Notes: generated by a model not told the origin, from the sequence alone. Numbered from the stretch's first letter, positions 25,383-40,000 are shown. The stretch: DNA of 64,000 nt from Balanoglossus misakiensis (GCA_040954595.2 CM082593.2:5332001-5396000), one strand, 5' to 3'. Translations and numbers: made by a program.

Positions 25383-26570
25383 GACTAACCGATCGATAAC
25401 TGGGTGGGTGGATGGATGGAAACGGACGGTCTGAAACGGTTACTATATGAACAGTTTGCATTTTGATCTCCACACCTTTGATTCGTATAAATTGGGGACA
25501 GTTCAATACTCTGCGGCCCATCTGGTTACGAAAAAGGGGAAAATGCGATCAAATTACTCCAACCCTTTGCCTGCATGTGTTCAAAAGGAGGTCGAGTTTA
25601 AATTCTTCACTTGATGTTCGCAATCATCAAGGACCGTGTACCTAGTTATCTGGACGAATAGATAACAGTACGTGCTACAGTGTGGGCTCCCCAGATTTCA
25701 GTTGAGTGGTATATAGTTAATCTACAACATTGCCAATTACTTCCAAATCATGACGAAGGCACGAAGTTCAAATTCTTAATGTAGACCGATTGATTAATCG
25801 AAGAATTAATTAATTTATTACAAATGGAAATACCACGACAAATGACTAATTCGCAGTGTTAAGGTGTAAAGTAACTACCATTCGCTGGCAACATCACTCA
25901 ATCACAAATCGCGTCCGATAAACATTTGGTTTCGATTTCATGCATTACTGACACTGAATAGCTTTGTTAGCAGGAACCTAAGACAGCAAACGCAGATCCT
26001 GACAGAGAATTCCAAACAGTTGGTCGTGATTTTGACCCTGAGCGCTGTGAATATCTATCGCCTGATATCCATGGAAACCCTGTCCTCCTGTTGAATCTCG
26101 CTGCATGATGGATAGCATTACAAGCTATGGGGGTTACATACAAAAAATGCTGAATGGATCTTTTGGGCTATTTATATCCCCGGTGTTTAAATATTAAAAC
26201 CGTACAATATAACACAGTTCTAAAGTCATTATCCGGCCACCTATTGCATGGCTGGCGAATACTGGTGATTCAAACCTGCAATAAATCACGCGGAATGTTA
26301 CCCGATACAAGAGCGGTAAGCCTATAGAGTTCCGCGCTCATCGCAAGCTTGAAAAGATGTACATTTAAGGATTTAGCGTTCGTTTCCATCGCATCAGCAT
26401 GCGGCGGAGAATTGTGCTCTCCTCAATTCATGTGATTGATAAAGAGCGTTCGTGGTGAAATTTGCTAACCGCGGATGAATGCCACGTGGGAGACCGCGGT
26501 CGGGTCGTAAAGAGGACTCGCTAACCATCGTTGCATTCGTAATTACCACGAGATTACACACATCCTGGTA

Positions 26571-26594
26571 TGTGTGTGTGTGTGTGTGTGTGTG
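26571..26594. repeat. GT dinucleotide microsatellite
   Basis: Twelve TG units in the proposed long intron. Poly-Thr-His or Cys-Val frames across it are artefacts. Confidence 0.95.
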
Positions 26595-28139
26595 CGTCAA
26601 AACTCAAAACGCATCCCAAACGACTCGTGCACTGTCGTTGGCTTTTGCACACAACCCCCAGGGCGCACGGATCTCCCAAAATCAGCGACGACTGCGCCTA
26701 ATTAACTTCCTCTCGTAACACGGTACACGACGGGGCTACGTGTAGAACGACCAGCGACAGGCAAAAATGAGCTCTTATTCGATAAATTCATGGGCACCTG
26801 AAGGAAAATGTCACTGACCTCGTTCTCAAGAAATCGATATTCAAATTCAAGTAAAGCATCCCCATTGGCTAATCCTTTCCCCGGAATAGGATTAATTTTG
26901 AGATTTCCTATACGTAGCCTACCCCAAGTTCGCGACCATTTCCCCATTATATGCAACTAGACTTGTTTCCTAATATCCTTAAGACCTAATTCTGCGAGCA
27001 GTGTCAAATTAAAAACTCCCTCCAAGCTCATATATTGAATATTGCATACGATGATTGCGTTAAGAATATCAATTTACTATAGGATAGCGCTTTCATCTTG
27101 GGCGCCGAATATAGGTTCTTTAAATTTGCATTAGATTGTCTCATGATCACTGATAGGTAGATGACCTTGAGATTGTGATGAAAGTTTTATGCCGGGGAAG
27201 TCGCACGTGTTCTATACTTACAGTTAGTGGGAAAAAATAAACAACTATAAGAAGGTATATTTCTACGCGTGGCTAAAAAATAACGGCTTCTGTCAATGAA
27301 AGCAGAAGACAAACACGTCCCTCATAACATAATTGGGAACGTTTGCCAATGCCACAAACTAGCCACCGGCACTTCTAGGTAGTCCAATTAAAATAGCAAT
27401 TAAATTTCATGCGGATTTCCGAACAAAACATATACTCATAATTCATACTGTTCGCCACATATATTGGCAATAATCTGATTCAATCCATCAATATGTGAAA
27501 TTCTACGACTCGATATACGTCCATTCATTTATTTTGGGACGTCATTTATAAAGAAGCTCAAAGTAATTTTCTTCTATCTGCTGGAAAAGAGGGAAGAGAC
27601 GGACAGAAACTAACCGCCGAGTTCACTTGCCTGAGTTGTTTTACATCATAGAAGCGAAACATTAAATGGAGTGAAATAATGGCTTGGCGTGAACGGGGCT
27701 TTATGACATGTCAATCAGGAAATGGTTCGAAAAATGCAGAGCTATTACGATACACTAGTAAGAACAGTTGGGTTTATAAATCAATTTATATTCTCGAGTA
27801 TGAACGGCTAAAGATTGATTTTGACGGGAAACGTATAATGACGAGACAATTTTCGCAGTATGTCTAACCACATCTAGTCAAAGTATATGCTTGAACCTAT
27901 AGGTCAGTGAAAATCATGTAATTTTGGTACCATCGTGATTAAATTGACAATCATACTAACAGTGTGAAAAGTCACGCGAGATCTTCAGTTTACTAAAATA
28001 GTGGGTGCTTGGAGATTCAATGTAATCCTAACACGTGAATGCGCAAGATTGCTGTGTCGAAATACATTAAATGGAGTTAGTGTTGGATCCTGTACCACTG
28101 CATTGGACTATAGTAAAGACGTACATCACATTTCGGTGG

Positions 28140-28335
28140 CGAGAGAACGGAATTCGAACTCGCCGGCTACACAGGAGGATTGTGGGCTCGAAAATGATCC
28201 GGAATTATTCCCGGACTCACTGTCGAGGAATGGTGAGTTCGAGACCAGGAATTGTCGGGATGCTGTGTGCCCTTGAGCAAGGCACTTTGCTTTTCAATTT
28301 TCCCATCCTCTAAGTAAACCGTCGTCGGTTGGATG
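28140..28335 (+). mobile_element. SINE-like segment
   Basis: A box B-like string (GTTCGAGACC, about 28228-28237) is followed by the block CCCTTGAGCAAGGCACTTT (28270-28288). A related block lies on the opposite strand at 36541-36560. A conserved block of this kind downstream of a tRNA-like head is typical of SINE families in marine invertebrates. I could not find a clear box A, a tail or target-site duplications, so the boundaries are approximate and the family is not named. Confidence 0.5.
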
Positions 28336-29463
28336 GATTGGAAAATTCAAAACTGAATCGAAGATGAAAAGAAACCTTGATCCCTTCTTTCGGGATCAAC
28401 TTCTCAGATGTACATGACTTGGTTCGAAAATCTGGAGCTGGGTATTAGTAATCATGTTTTCTGACTTCTACAAATCACCTTGTCTGGGAAACAAGCTACT
28501 TACAGACCTATCAGTCACCATCTATTTGCTTTGCGCGCCAAACTTGCCAACGTTTCAAAGTCAGCGTACATCAGCGCGGGGTTAATTGAAACAACGCGCA
28601 TTTATACGTGGGATATATGTTAACACCGTCACACGGCGTAAAGGTTGCGAATGACCCCGGGATGACCTTATCCTTGTTCCGCCCAACGCCACCGAGTGAT
28701 CTTCAGTATACTTTAATGGGCGATGAAATCACAACAGCAAATCAACGTTGGCATTTTAAGTGTCTACAGTGCCGTTAAACAAAATGCAATTCATCACAAG
28801 TGGAGTGTTGTTGACTTGAAACTGCAATAATGGCCTCACTACAATCATTAGTTATCAGACTTAGTATTGACAAAACTCGTCATGTCATGAACCGTGTACT
28901 TAAACACATCTCCGGTTAAAATAAGCCAGCCACTGTATAGTTGCTATATATCTATGGAAACATCTCTTCAGTGGGTTACATTTTGTATATCATATGAACT
29001 GTCGATCAAAACCGCAAGAAATTTCACAGAAATCATATATCTGACCAAAATGAGAAAAGCCTGTCGTCTGACTGATTTCAGGGCGAAGAAAATGGAATGC
29101 TATGCATTCAAAGAGCCCAAAACACAAAGGTAACTATTTTTACTCTCTGCGGCGGATCGCGTGAGATAGGAAAAATTGAATGCATGTATGCATCAAGCTC
29201 GTGGGCTACACTTCCAATCACCCGAGGTATCTCCACGTGCGCTGCATTCTGGAGATGGTTGAGCTGGCTGGCTGGCAGTCACGTGACGAGCATGCGCGGT
29301 CGATATTTGATACTACTGTGTCTTGACGACGGGGAAGAAACTCCGCGTGTAAAGGAAATGAAAGCTTTTCGTTTCCTGGAGTAGAAGACATTCGCACCGG
29401 ATTCGAATTCCAATATTGTCATCAGCGAGCTGTGACAGGTCGTCCTACGTCACTCATATCTAA

Positions 29464-29473
29464 TATAAATAAG
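29464..29473 (+). promoter_or_regulatory. TATA-like sequence with CRE-like site
   Basis: TATAAATAAG is a strong match to a TATA box. A TACGTCA string lies just upstream (29446-29452). No recognisable exon follows on the plus strand, so this may be chance or the promoter of an unseen or non-coding transcript. Confidence 0.2.
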
Positions 29474-32400
29474 AGCTGGCGTGTACTAAAGGGACTTGCA
29501 ATTTTTAAGTTCCACGCGGTTATATTATCTAATGTAAGAATACGTTCTCTTCAAATAATTAATCATGCGCGGTAGAACCCGCATGCCTGCTATATACACT
29601 CGCTATCCCAGTTGTCATTTAAGGATTCAAAGTGTAGCAAAAAATATAATTTCACAGGTTACTGAAATTATCCAAAGTCTGTCTGCTCCACCATTCAATC
29701 ACATTTCGATTTCATGTTCAGAAAATTATTTTTCCTCAAATGTTGGTTATTTATAATTTACAAGATTACTCGCAGTGAGATAGAATTTAATCCAACAAGT
29801 CGCCCTTGCAATATTCCGCGAATCGGCCATTTTTTGCGATGAGCTCGGTCGAAATAATTGTGATTGGTGATGTGCAAGATGCATTGGGGATTTACTTATT
29901 GTTTGGTAAATGCGACTCACAAGCCGTGTGGATTACGTTGACAATGCACGTCACGGTCCAATCGATGCCGAATCGGATCATCGCGCGCGCGGCCGTCACG
30001 TGACTGGATAGCGCGCGACCGGGCGCAAGTTTGTCAGGCAACATGTAAGGCCATCATCCTCGGCTATGCTCCAGCTTGAGCGGAGCCATTTTGAAAAGTG
30101 ACAGTGAATAGTCAAGCTCTCAATGGTGTTCTTTGCCAGAAAACATCAACAAAGCAAAATGACGTCTGCCGTCAGCACAGAGCGAGGGATCATTTTGAAT
30201 GCAAGGACTGGCGAGTCTCATGGTGGGTGTATTCACGAACGCAAACAAAGATAGCTTACAAAAACTGATATTTGGGCAATCAAAGTGCAGAAAAAAAAGC
30301 AGGTATATATTAATACGGCAGTGGCGGCTTACACTTTTGTGAAATGGTACCTTCCACAAAAGGTCTTACAATGTTGGTGATTACACATCTCGAGCAGCAA
30401 TGAAATGCTACGTAATAACGCTTACATCTTTCCTTAAAGGCCATTCAACCGTGAAGTGAATGCGCCAGCGATTCTCTCCAGATGAAGCACGTTAACTACT
30501 AGCAAGGCATCTTCAGATGTTACGAATCATCGGCGGCTCAGAGGTTCCTTTCTGTGATACGAAACACATTCCATCACAAATTGAACACATCGATCGTCGT
30601 TTTCTATCGCTTGGGTAGTCGGTGACATTTCAGGATACACTCCATTTTTCTTTAAAGATTATCGAAAGTGAAATACCACCACATTCAAATCGTCTGCGAT
30701 GCGCGTCGCCTTTTCTTCGCGAACTTATCAACGTCGCTTCAATCCGATATCGAATGACAAAGGGATAACGTGGTGCATTGATTGAAAAACGATGCGATGG
30801 GAGTTGAGCCTCGACGCACGGGTACATACGGGTCACCGGGCGCATTCTGCAGTACAATCACGCACAGCAAACCGTGCGCCCACACATGGTAATCTGCTCA
30901 GCGCTCGGCGAAATTCATCACCAGCGTAAGAATTACTCATACCCCGCAAACAATACTCCCAGGAAAATTGACTTTCGTTAAAAAAAATCCTCTTACGCTC
31001 AAATGATTTCGGTCCACGTGAAGTAACAATGATAGCAGAATTCGATATGTAGTTATACAAGCTGGCACTGTGAGTATACATTTACCTGCCATAGATGCAT
31101 AGTCATCATTTTATGTCCGCTGAAATATTTAAGTCCTGTAAAACTAAAACTAGAAATGCGACCATCGATCTAAGCCCATCTAAACTTGTCCTATCCATGG
31201 TTAAGTTGAGTGTTCACCCACCATGAAATTTCGCGATATAGTTGAAGCTTACAATAATATAATTGGTTACGATGAGTACAAGAATAAGTTTGAACCAACT
31301 GAGCATGTGCCAACGTGCTTGGCAATGAAAGCGCGACCATGACTATATTTAGAGGATATGCTATTGTCGGAACTAACCAGAGCTGACAAATATATACAGG
31401 GTCGTGTTGAATATTTAAGATAAAATGCAGGTATACTGGTATCATTTTACGCCATGGAATAAACATTGAGCACACAATATGGGCATTATTTGTGTTGAAA
31501 TACATGATAAGAAAATAGACTGTTTTGGCTGTCAGAAAATTTGGCGCATGACGCCCACGTCCATTGCTCCCTTTCCCTGCAAAACGCGATCAGTAACCAT
31601 GGTTTTGTGGAGTTCTGGGTGTTGATTGAGCAACGCACTTTTCCCTGCCTATACCACGTATCAATACCGACTTGAACTCGATCGCAGCTCAGGCACGTAC
31701 GGTTTGGGTTTGGGTACAGGCAATAGCAATATCGCTGCATTGTGCCAAATGATTGATGGAATACAGTGTCTGCGCACGCATATTCAATCTGGCTTCAGCT
31801 TTCACTCACACGTAAACACTTGCGCGCGGCAGACGTATTTTAATCACAAGTGGGGCGCTTCCGTCGAAGTTTACACGAGCAATTTCGGCTCGCCGCGCGA
31901 TCTATTGTTCAGCTTAAACAGCTGGCAAAGCTTTGCCTGACCCCTGGGTGACATGTTCGAGACTGTTTTCATTAAGCCTCAAAAAGGCAGACAGCATTGC
32001 TAGCATGGAAGAATAGTGTAATATTCACAAAATGGCGTTTTAGGGCTTTGCTGTTATACAATGACGGACGTTGATGCAAAATGCATTTCTGCGAATTCTC
32101 GCACTTCAGTGGACTTCGTGCCTTCGACAAACGGCGTTCTGATTAACAAGGGGGGAATTCTGGGAAGTCAAGATGCCTTCTGTCGCCGCTGCATTGTGGA
32201 TTTAAAGACGCAATGACGTGAAGTTGTCAGTTGAAAGGAAATTGTTCGATCTGTTTCCTGAGGCGCTTGATTACGAAACATTTGCGAGTAGAAGTGCTTG
32301 AAATGACACGCCTAATATTAATACACCCTCCGGAGTCGTTACTGAGCAACTGCGTCCACATTCGCACTTGTCACATCTTGCAGAGGAGCTAAAATCAACA

Positions 32401-33808
32401 GCAATTAATTAGCCATTGACGTTTTATCACCTCCTTTTGATCAAGTGTAGTCAGTTTTATCATCGAAATTGGCGCTCATTCGATATGGGTCGTTTGGCGT
32501 CTTGGCTGCATCTAACTGATGTGTTTTTATAAGATCCTCCGTTTTTCTTATTTTTCTAAATAAAATGGTTCCACAAAAGCAAAATTGATACGACAAAAAT
32601 TAAAAATAAAGCTTGACATAACTGTCTTCTCGCTGTCTGTTCCCTGCAGTGGCATCCAGTCTGAAATTACGACATATTTCAGATACATAATTTTTTTTAA
32701 ATCGGCATTTTGGTCAGGACTCTCTTTTATGGGCACTGTTATCTCAAGATAGTAACCTAACATTTTCTGTGTTAACGCAAGATGCTGTCGAGTAAATCAG
32801 CGAGGTTGCAAGACCAGAAGGCAGAATTGACGTCGTGTCAAGCGCTTAACAACGTAAATGAGAAGAACTGCAAGTGACGTCATTGAAAGTATCCCAGCGG
32901 GAACCGACAGCACGACCGCGCTGTCTTGGGATGCAATCTTCCAATGCCCTGGAGATTAAAACGACAAACCATCTCGACTGCGGGACTGATAGCAACAGCT
33001 TCAATTATCCCTTTACTTTTAAACCGTTTACGAGTAATGAGGTTCCCGTATGCTCAGCTGGCCCGGCGCAGAGTTTAAGATAGTATTACGCATTGCTCAG
33101 GTTGGAATACCTGTCATCACTCAAGTCTTTTAAAAATGGTAACTATAACATAAATACCGTGCTTGTCGCAACTACTGCAGATATAAACGTTGGTCAATTA
33201 TTCTGAATATTATTCATGGAGTTGTATATATACTGAGATCTTGGTATTTTTAAAGGAGTTTACGAGGCACTTCCGAAAGATACCGTATTTTGTGATATCT
33301 TTTCAACAATGAAACACTTAAATGGATTGTGCACTATGAAGCTTACTGCTCAACTGACTGAGTAATGTTGACTTTACGAGACCAGTAAAAGCCATGACCA
33401 TTCCTGGAAACGATCTGCTTATATATCCCACGTCTTAAAGGGACGCACCGCTTACAGACTAGTTCAAAACAGGAAAGCACTTCGCCTCATTGCTCCGTGC
33501 AAAGGCAAAATATCATATATCACAAGCGAGCACTGAAGCAATCTCTAAAAAAACCAAGTTAACAGTATTTGCTCCGAGCACACATCATAGAGATGTACTA
33601 CATCATTAAAAATTAATATGCCAATAGTATACAGTGACAACCTGTGCCATGTACGTTGCTGTTTAATTCATTATTAATTAAAGTGCACTTTGGTCTTTTT
33701 TCTAACATTTACGGACTACAAACAAATGGTTGAAAAGGTTGCCCCTGGGCGCCGTAATTGCCTCGGACACTTCCCATTGTACTTGATCAGTAGTGTGTGA
33801 AATAAACT

Positions 33809-33915
33809 ATTTTCCGAACTCCAACAGTCCCTACGAGATCTAACTTAGCTATAAACGGTTTATGGGGGGGTGTCTATAGCTAAGGTAATTACCCAAGTCT
33901 CGCCACATCTCGCGA
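33809..33915. repeat. Diverged dispersed repeat, copy A
   Basis: This starts with TTTTCCGAACTCCA, contains CGAGAT and a run of G after TTTAT, and ends with CCAAGTCTCGC...ATCTCGCGA. The same order of motifs occurs at 36806-37018. Inside it, TTAGCTATA and TATAGCTAA form an inverted repeat around the G run. It is probably a decayed non-autonomous element. Confidence 0.45.
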
Positions 33916-36481
33916 GAAAATCATCTATTGTATGATTCGTCAGACTTGACCACAAGTGGATTTTGGCTTACATCTCAACAGTATTTGTGTAACACGGCAC
34001 ACTTAGATGTTTCGGCACATTCAGAAGTTGCAAACCTGCAACGCATAATTCTAGACTCCTGTTCAATAGAGTGTTGTAATAAAATGAACGATTGGGTGTT
34101 GGAATTAAAACCACACGGCGCGGTATAAACAGGTTACCTTCGCCATTGACAGTTTCTGAAAGTTTATCCCGTCGGCCGAGAGAAGTTAATCATGCTATTT
34201 TGTGCAGCAACGATACATAAGGCCAATCACTGAGCTATGTATAGAATGCATAAGACGTGCCTCGCGTCCATTAAGTCTGTCGTGACACTCGCGTCTGAGT
34301 CCTTGCAAAACACTACTGTTCACACAATGGACCGTAAACGGTAGCTTGGGGAACGCGAAGAATCGATGAATTGCCAAGGCAGATGCGACCAAAATTAAGG
34401 AAGCTATCATATCTAAATATATTACATCCATGGATAGGTCGGGGTTTTTTCCTACACGAATCTGGGGTGAAATGAAGCAAAAAGTAACTCTTTACATTAC
34501 GTTGCTGAAGTCAAACTTTCATTGTCTGTATGCGAGAGCATAAACAGTAAAATAAATAAAAATTACCATGCAGATTAAATTATTTTGATAAATCACAGTT
34601 GGCAGGAATTGACAGCAATGAACCGGTTATCACCAGTACTAAGTATATTGAAATACATTAATAAATGTTTCATTTTCCAGCCATCAATCGAGAGTACCTA
34701 TTAACGTCCTGATGTTACCTAAACTTGATATTTTGATCATGGTTCACAAAAGGCTTGTGGGATCTTATGTTCGTAGCATTACAAAAAAGTGTTTGTTTTT
34801 CATGAAATGAAAATGGAACTAACATACGATCATTACAGTCACGTGCTTCCTGGTTTTTCAAAAAGAATCTTGCAATTACTGTGTTAACTGTTCAAACAGG
34901 TACAGACTTGCCTGCGTGACTGTTAATGTAGGCTAACATTACGACAGCGACAATGTTAACAGCGGCCAACAAGTAACAATTTATGGTAAATATGAAAATT
35001 AAACATGGTCATAGTATCGGGGTTAGTCTTCGCGGGGGGCACACATGTATGATTGACGTAATTGCTCGGTTGTCGTGATTCCAACCCTTCAGTGTTTCTT
35101 GTGTGCATTAGGCCTCCGCGTGTAGCCCGAGGCGTTCTTCCCAGCGTGCATTTAATTTGCGGATAACACTTTGACAAGTCAACAGGTATCAAGCGGCACT
35201 ATCACTGAGCAGACGACAGCCACTCGTAGTTTCGGCGCCACAAGGCATATTGATTCCATTTTTAGAAACACATGATTGCGACTTTATGTGCGGCTATATT
35301 TGAAACACGGCGACTCTCACGGTCGGTTATTGCGGCTACAAGAATAATGACAACGCAGCGACGATTGTAATAAAACAACATAGCAGGTACACCGCTGATA
35401 TTGGGACACTGCCGAAAATACATCTCGTAAAAATCGTCACTCCGTCTGCAGTGCGCACTTCTTAAGCTTCGCCATCAAAATGTAATAATAACCGTCACTA
35501 GAGTGAACGACATTTTCCATTAACATGGAAAGATACAAGTCTATCGAAGTAAATTATTTAAGAACTTAATGCGCTCTAAGTAGCTGCTTTATGCATGAAC
35601 GAAATGAAACCAAAACCGAAGAAAGCTCTGAATGTATACGCACGGGTGCAATTTATTCCGGCATAATCTCAAACAAGAATGTTGGAAATTACGCTTTCTC
35701 TGTTATAACACTCCAGCAGGCAGTCATTATGGTAATAATTTCCCTCCTGGCGTATTATCTACAAAGGATCATGGCATTAAGGTATTATATAGCCCCTGAA
35801 AATACGCGTCTGAGGCTGGTTATCGAAAAGATGATTCTTCTAATATTAAGGACATAATTAAGGGTCACGTAAGCTGAATGTAACGTTCCAGGTCAACAGT
35901 ATACATAACATGCACAAGTATAAGGCTTATAGAACAAGAAGCCAACATCGCCTGTATAATTGTCCAAACCCTTGAACCTTACAATACATCACAAAATCGC
36001 CTTGAAATGTTTTTTACTCAGTGTCAATGCAATATGGACGTTTACATAAGTGTCACATACTGACTTCATATGTTAATGTGTTTTCATTTAGGTCCTACAC
36101 CATCTATCTCGATTCAGTTTGCGGGCATGTGTCTGGGTATATACACCCTCTACTATGCCAATTCTCCCTGTCTTAAATAGGTTTTAAGCTACCTAAGTGA
36201 GTGATGAAAATCTCATATGGTCGACACATCGTCTTTTTCCTCAAGCGCTTTTTTTTAAGATCTTTGTCACTGAGCACTGCGATCCTCACGTATTGGCGTC
36301 TTCATTGTAAACCGTTTCTTAACAACCGTTGTTCACCCTTCCTGGTTTCGCCGCTCTTTGCAAGGTTATCAACCGCGACTGGGGACTAGGGGGTCGTGCT
36401 GCTCTTGATACGACGTAATACACCTCCGTTATTATTTCTCTTGAGTATATATGCCGCGATAATTGGTTTCTACTGCTCTGT

Positions 36482-36640
36482 TCTTTTTTACAGGATACAT
36501 TACCCATCGCTGCTGGGTAAGGGAGAAGCAATGGGAACGGAAAGTGCCTTGCTCAGGGGCGCAACATCCGGGCATTAAACCGCATTCCTTCGAGAGCGAG
36601 TTAGTTCGGCACCCTCGCCACTTTTGAAAAATTGATATTG
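36482..36640 (-). mobile_element. SINE-like segment, minus strand
   Basis: On the minus strand this contains GCCCCTGAGCAAGGCACTTT (36541-36560), closely matching the block at 28270-28288. Next comes a pyrimidine-rich stretch and CCCAGCAGCGATGGGTAATG (about 36493-36514), a small hairpin seen downstream of such blocks. Boundaries are approximate. Short open frames overlapping it are not genes. Confidence 0.5.
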
Positions 36641-36805
36641 TAATCAAAAAGTAGTCGCCTATAGGGGTGAGAATAACGCGAAATGTATTGCTACTGTTAC
36701 TTCTAGTACGGTTTCCAAGGTTTAATCCCTTCATTGCTCCGCGTGCAAGAGTGGTATGTCTCGCAGCAATGTTTTGGCTAAGACTTTATTCTTAGAAACT
36801 TTAAC

Positions 36806-37018
36806 CGTTTTCCGAACTCCACGAGACCCTGCGAGATTTCGCGTGACTAGCAATCTATATGGGGGTTGGGGAATTCACGTGATACAGGACAAACAACACA
36901 CAGCACATCGTGTTCAACGGCACAAAAGTTGCAATTCGTATTCTAATTTCATACAAAGCATTACTTGCCTACCAACCCGTTGCTACGGTCATTAACCAAG
37001 TCTCGCGGGATCTCGCAA
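36806..37018. repeat. Diverged dispersed repeat, copy B
   Basis: It shares GTTTTCCGAACTCCA at its left end, GCGAGAT, TATATGGGGGT, and ACCAAGTCTCGCGGGATCTCGCA at its right end with copy A at 33809-33915. It carries about 100 extra bases before the right end. Both ends are rich in CTCGC/GCGAG, giving loosely inverted termini. Confidence 0.45.
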
Positions 37019-40000
37019 TGGGCGGAACTCATCCATTCCAAACCATCAGTTCTCGCTGGAAGGCCGTCACACACCTTTTACTACTGAAGGAGCCTTTTTA
37101 CAACACGTACTCAAGCAAAGTGTGTAAATAATTGAAGAATTTTAGTTGTACGAAAATATTTACCCGCGGCGAATTTACTCCTCAATGATTTCAGTCAATA
37201 CTGTGTAAGGACCGTTACGCCGGGACAGTAAAGAAAATATAACGACCTTTATTTCGTTATACGAGCCAACAAAATTGATTTCTTTTCAAAAAGAAATTCG
37301 GATTTTTATTTCTGATCGATCGGAGGGAAAGATCTACTCCCAAATACAAAAAGACCGCTGTCCTACGGTTCCAAACAAGTCCAAATGCAAACAATGGTTT
37401 GGAAGTACCATCTGGTTGATTTGCTTTTCGTCAGCGTTTGAACTAGGCGACCTTTGAGGGGTACGTATTCACCGCTTTTATGCTGATATTTTCTTTCGAT
37501 ATGTAATTATAACGTACCGAGCACCTCATAAATGCTGAACTGATTTTCCAACCACTTTGAAGCACAGAATTTAATTTAAGCCACGATCTTATTAAAGCGT
37601 ATAGAAAATGGAACACCAAGCATTTGCACATAACATACACACGAATACATGTACTTTGGGAAATTATAAACTTGCTTTTTTGTGTGTGAAAGGATGAACA
37701 TTGCAATGTATTATTATTTTGTTATCCAAACCACCAACACAAGTCTATGTACTGGGATGATTTCAGAACTTTCATTTGTGAAATTCTGTCCCTGAGGTTT
37801 GTTTATAATGTCTATGGTTTAGCGTAGTTCGCTTCGTAATTGATGGAAAGGGTATAGCAACTAATTGTATTATAAGTTATTGAGCGATATTTTGAAGCAT
37901 TAAGTCTAGCTTATATTACAGTTACTTCATGGGTCACTGGTATCACATTACATTGTACTCTATGAATTTAATAACAGAGGGTTTCTCAATGAATATGGTA
38001 AAGATGGGGAGGGGGAGGGGCGTGTAGGGGACCTTGCCTATACAGCCCCTCAGTGCCTATACACAGTCACGCGGTGTTGATTTGCACAAAGGGTGAGGTG
38101 CACCATGGGAGTAATTAGTACTAACGTCATAGTATTAACAACCATATGAGATCGTCTAATTTTTAATTGATGAGCTAGGGATGGCTGCACGACATGGTGT
38201 TTTACACGCAATCTTCACCACTCATTTTATCGGCCGGCGGTTATCGTAAATCACGAAGACGAAGTTTATCGCAAAAAATCACCAAACGTTTCTCGCACAA
38301 TCGAATGATAAAATGAAGGAGTACTAATGACGTTTTCTCGCCATATGTCTGGGTGCGATCTGTATCACTCTCACGACGTAAGCGTTTTAACAGCTATATA
38401 TATTTGTGTCATCAACTTCACCGAGCCACTGTGTTACGTAGGACGAGGCGCGAAACGGGAAAAAAATCAGATTTGAAAAGGTGTGTCACGTTCCAACGAG
38501 TGTTTATAAGCGTGTGCAGACTTCTCATATATAACAAACCCGACTGACGTCACAGTGTATGTTGTATTCGAATTTATACATAGGTTGCCTAATACGATTT
38601 TACGATTGTGTCTTTTAAATACCGATTATTCACTTAATTACCACGCCACAAACAGACCATTCGGGTTGTTTTCACTGCAAAATCGATAAACGTACGGTTG
38701 AAATGTTTGAATGGAAAGCTTGAATGTATAGGGAAGAAATGGTTTGGTGAATATTTTGCTTGAGCTTTCGAAGGAGAGTTGTGACTACGATTTCCTATGG
38801 CGTCTCAGACCAGTTCTGATTAATTTCCGATTTGAATGTGTTGGGTCATTGCCGCAATGTGGACATGGTTTCAGAAGCGAGAACAATTCATTACGGGAGC
38901 GCCTGACAGGTAAGAGAAAACGACTACTGAAGCAAGCAGGTTGTTTAAGGTGGGATTTCCACTAAGATCTCACCTAATAAAATTGCACGTATCTTGTTTA
39001 AAGGTGATCACACACTGGCGACTTCTCATTGGGAACGTTTTATATTACACTGGGCTGGTGGAGAATGTTTCAATTGGGAACCATGACAGTTTCATACCTC
39101 GAAAATCGGCCATAATTCTGTCGGCACCATTGTATGAAGTAAAATTACCAATTAATCAAACACGCTACTGCAGCTAAGCAGAAACCCTATCTCAATTAGC
39201 TCGTCTCATTCTCATAGCCAACAACCGTAACACAATTATTTTTATAATTCATATAATGAATGCAAAGAGATGACGTCAACGCGGACTGAATTAGTTTTGA
39301 TACTGGCCTAAAAGGCAATATTTAGACTTAGAATTATAAGGGAGTCTTGTTTTGTATGTCTACATCTAAACCGGTATTTCAGTAGATTGGCGTGCGACAC
39401 AATGGAATATACTTCTGCATTGACCTCGTCTCATTTTTTCGCGTCTAATCCACGGAGAATGACAGCGGGATTTTCAAAGACTGCCACCTGAAAAATTCAG
39501 TACACATCCTTCAAACGTGAAAAAAAGATGGTTAAGTTAGCTAGACCGTAGCTACTCACTATTGTTGCGGAAAAATTACACTGTAATCGGTTTAAATTCC
39601 AGTGAAAGAAGTATTCGAAAAAGTCCTTCTTAACAAATACAACAAAACACACGGCAGCCGACGCCACGTCTTCGGTACACTCCAGTTTGATATCACCTGT
39701 CATCTGGTTCGATGTAGGAGGACTAAACTTTTGCGCAATTGCATTCAAGTTTTATCAGAGCTCGCGCATATATTTCGCGCGCAATGCCAGCAAAGGCAAG
39801 TGATTCCCTCCAACGTTTCCCTTATACGCCTTTTTCAAAAAAAAGGACTCCCTTCCAAAACATGGCGTCATCTCCAAGCCGACGACGCGAAAACGAGGCC
39901 AGCAGGTCACTGCCCGAGCTCGTCTGGTTTGTTGTATACATGATACAAGTTGCGTTGGACGATACACAAGACGATAAAGTTTTCACTCTGTGACTTTCTG

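Noticed and set aside
28140-28240. A tRNA gene suggested by GTTCGA-type strings
   Set aside because: No cloverleaf with acceptor stem and anticodon arm can be folded. The strings fit a SINE-like segment better.
31626-31940. 104-codon plus-strand frame
   Set aside because: It begins at TTG rather than ATG, has no strong acceptor before it and no family resemblance.
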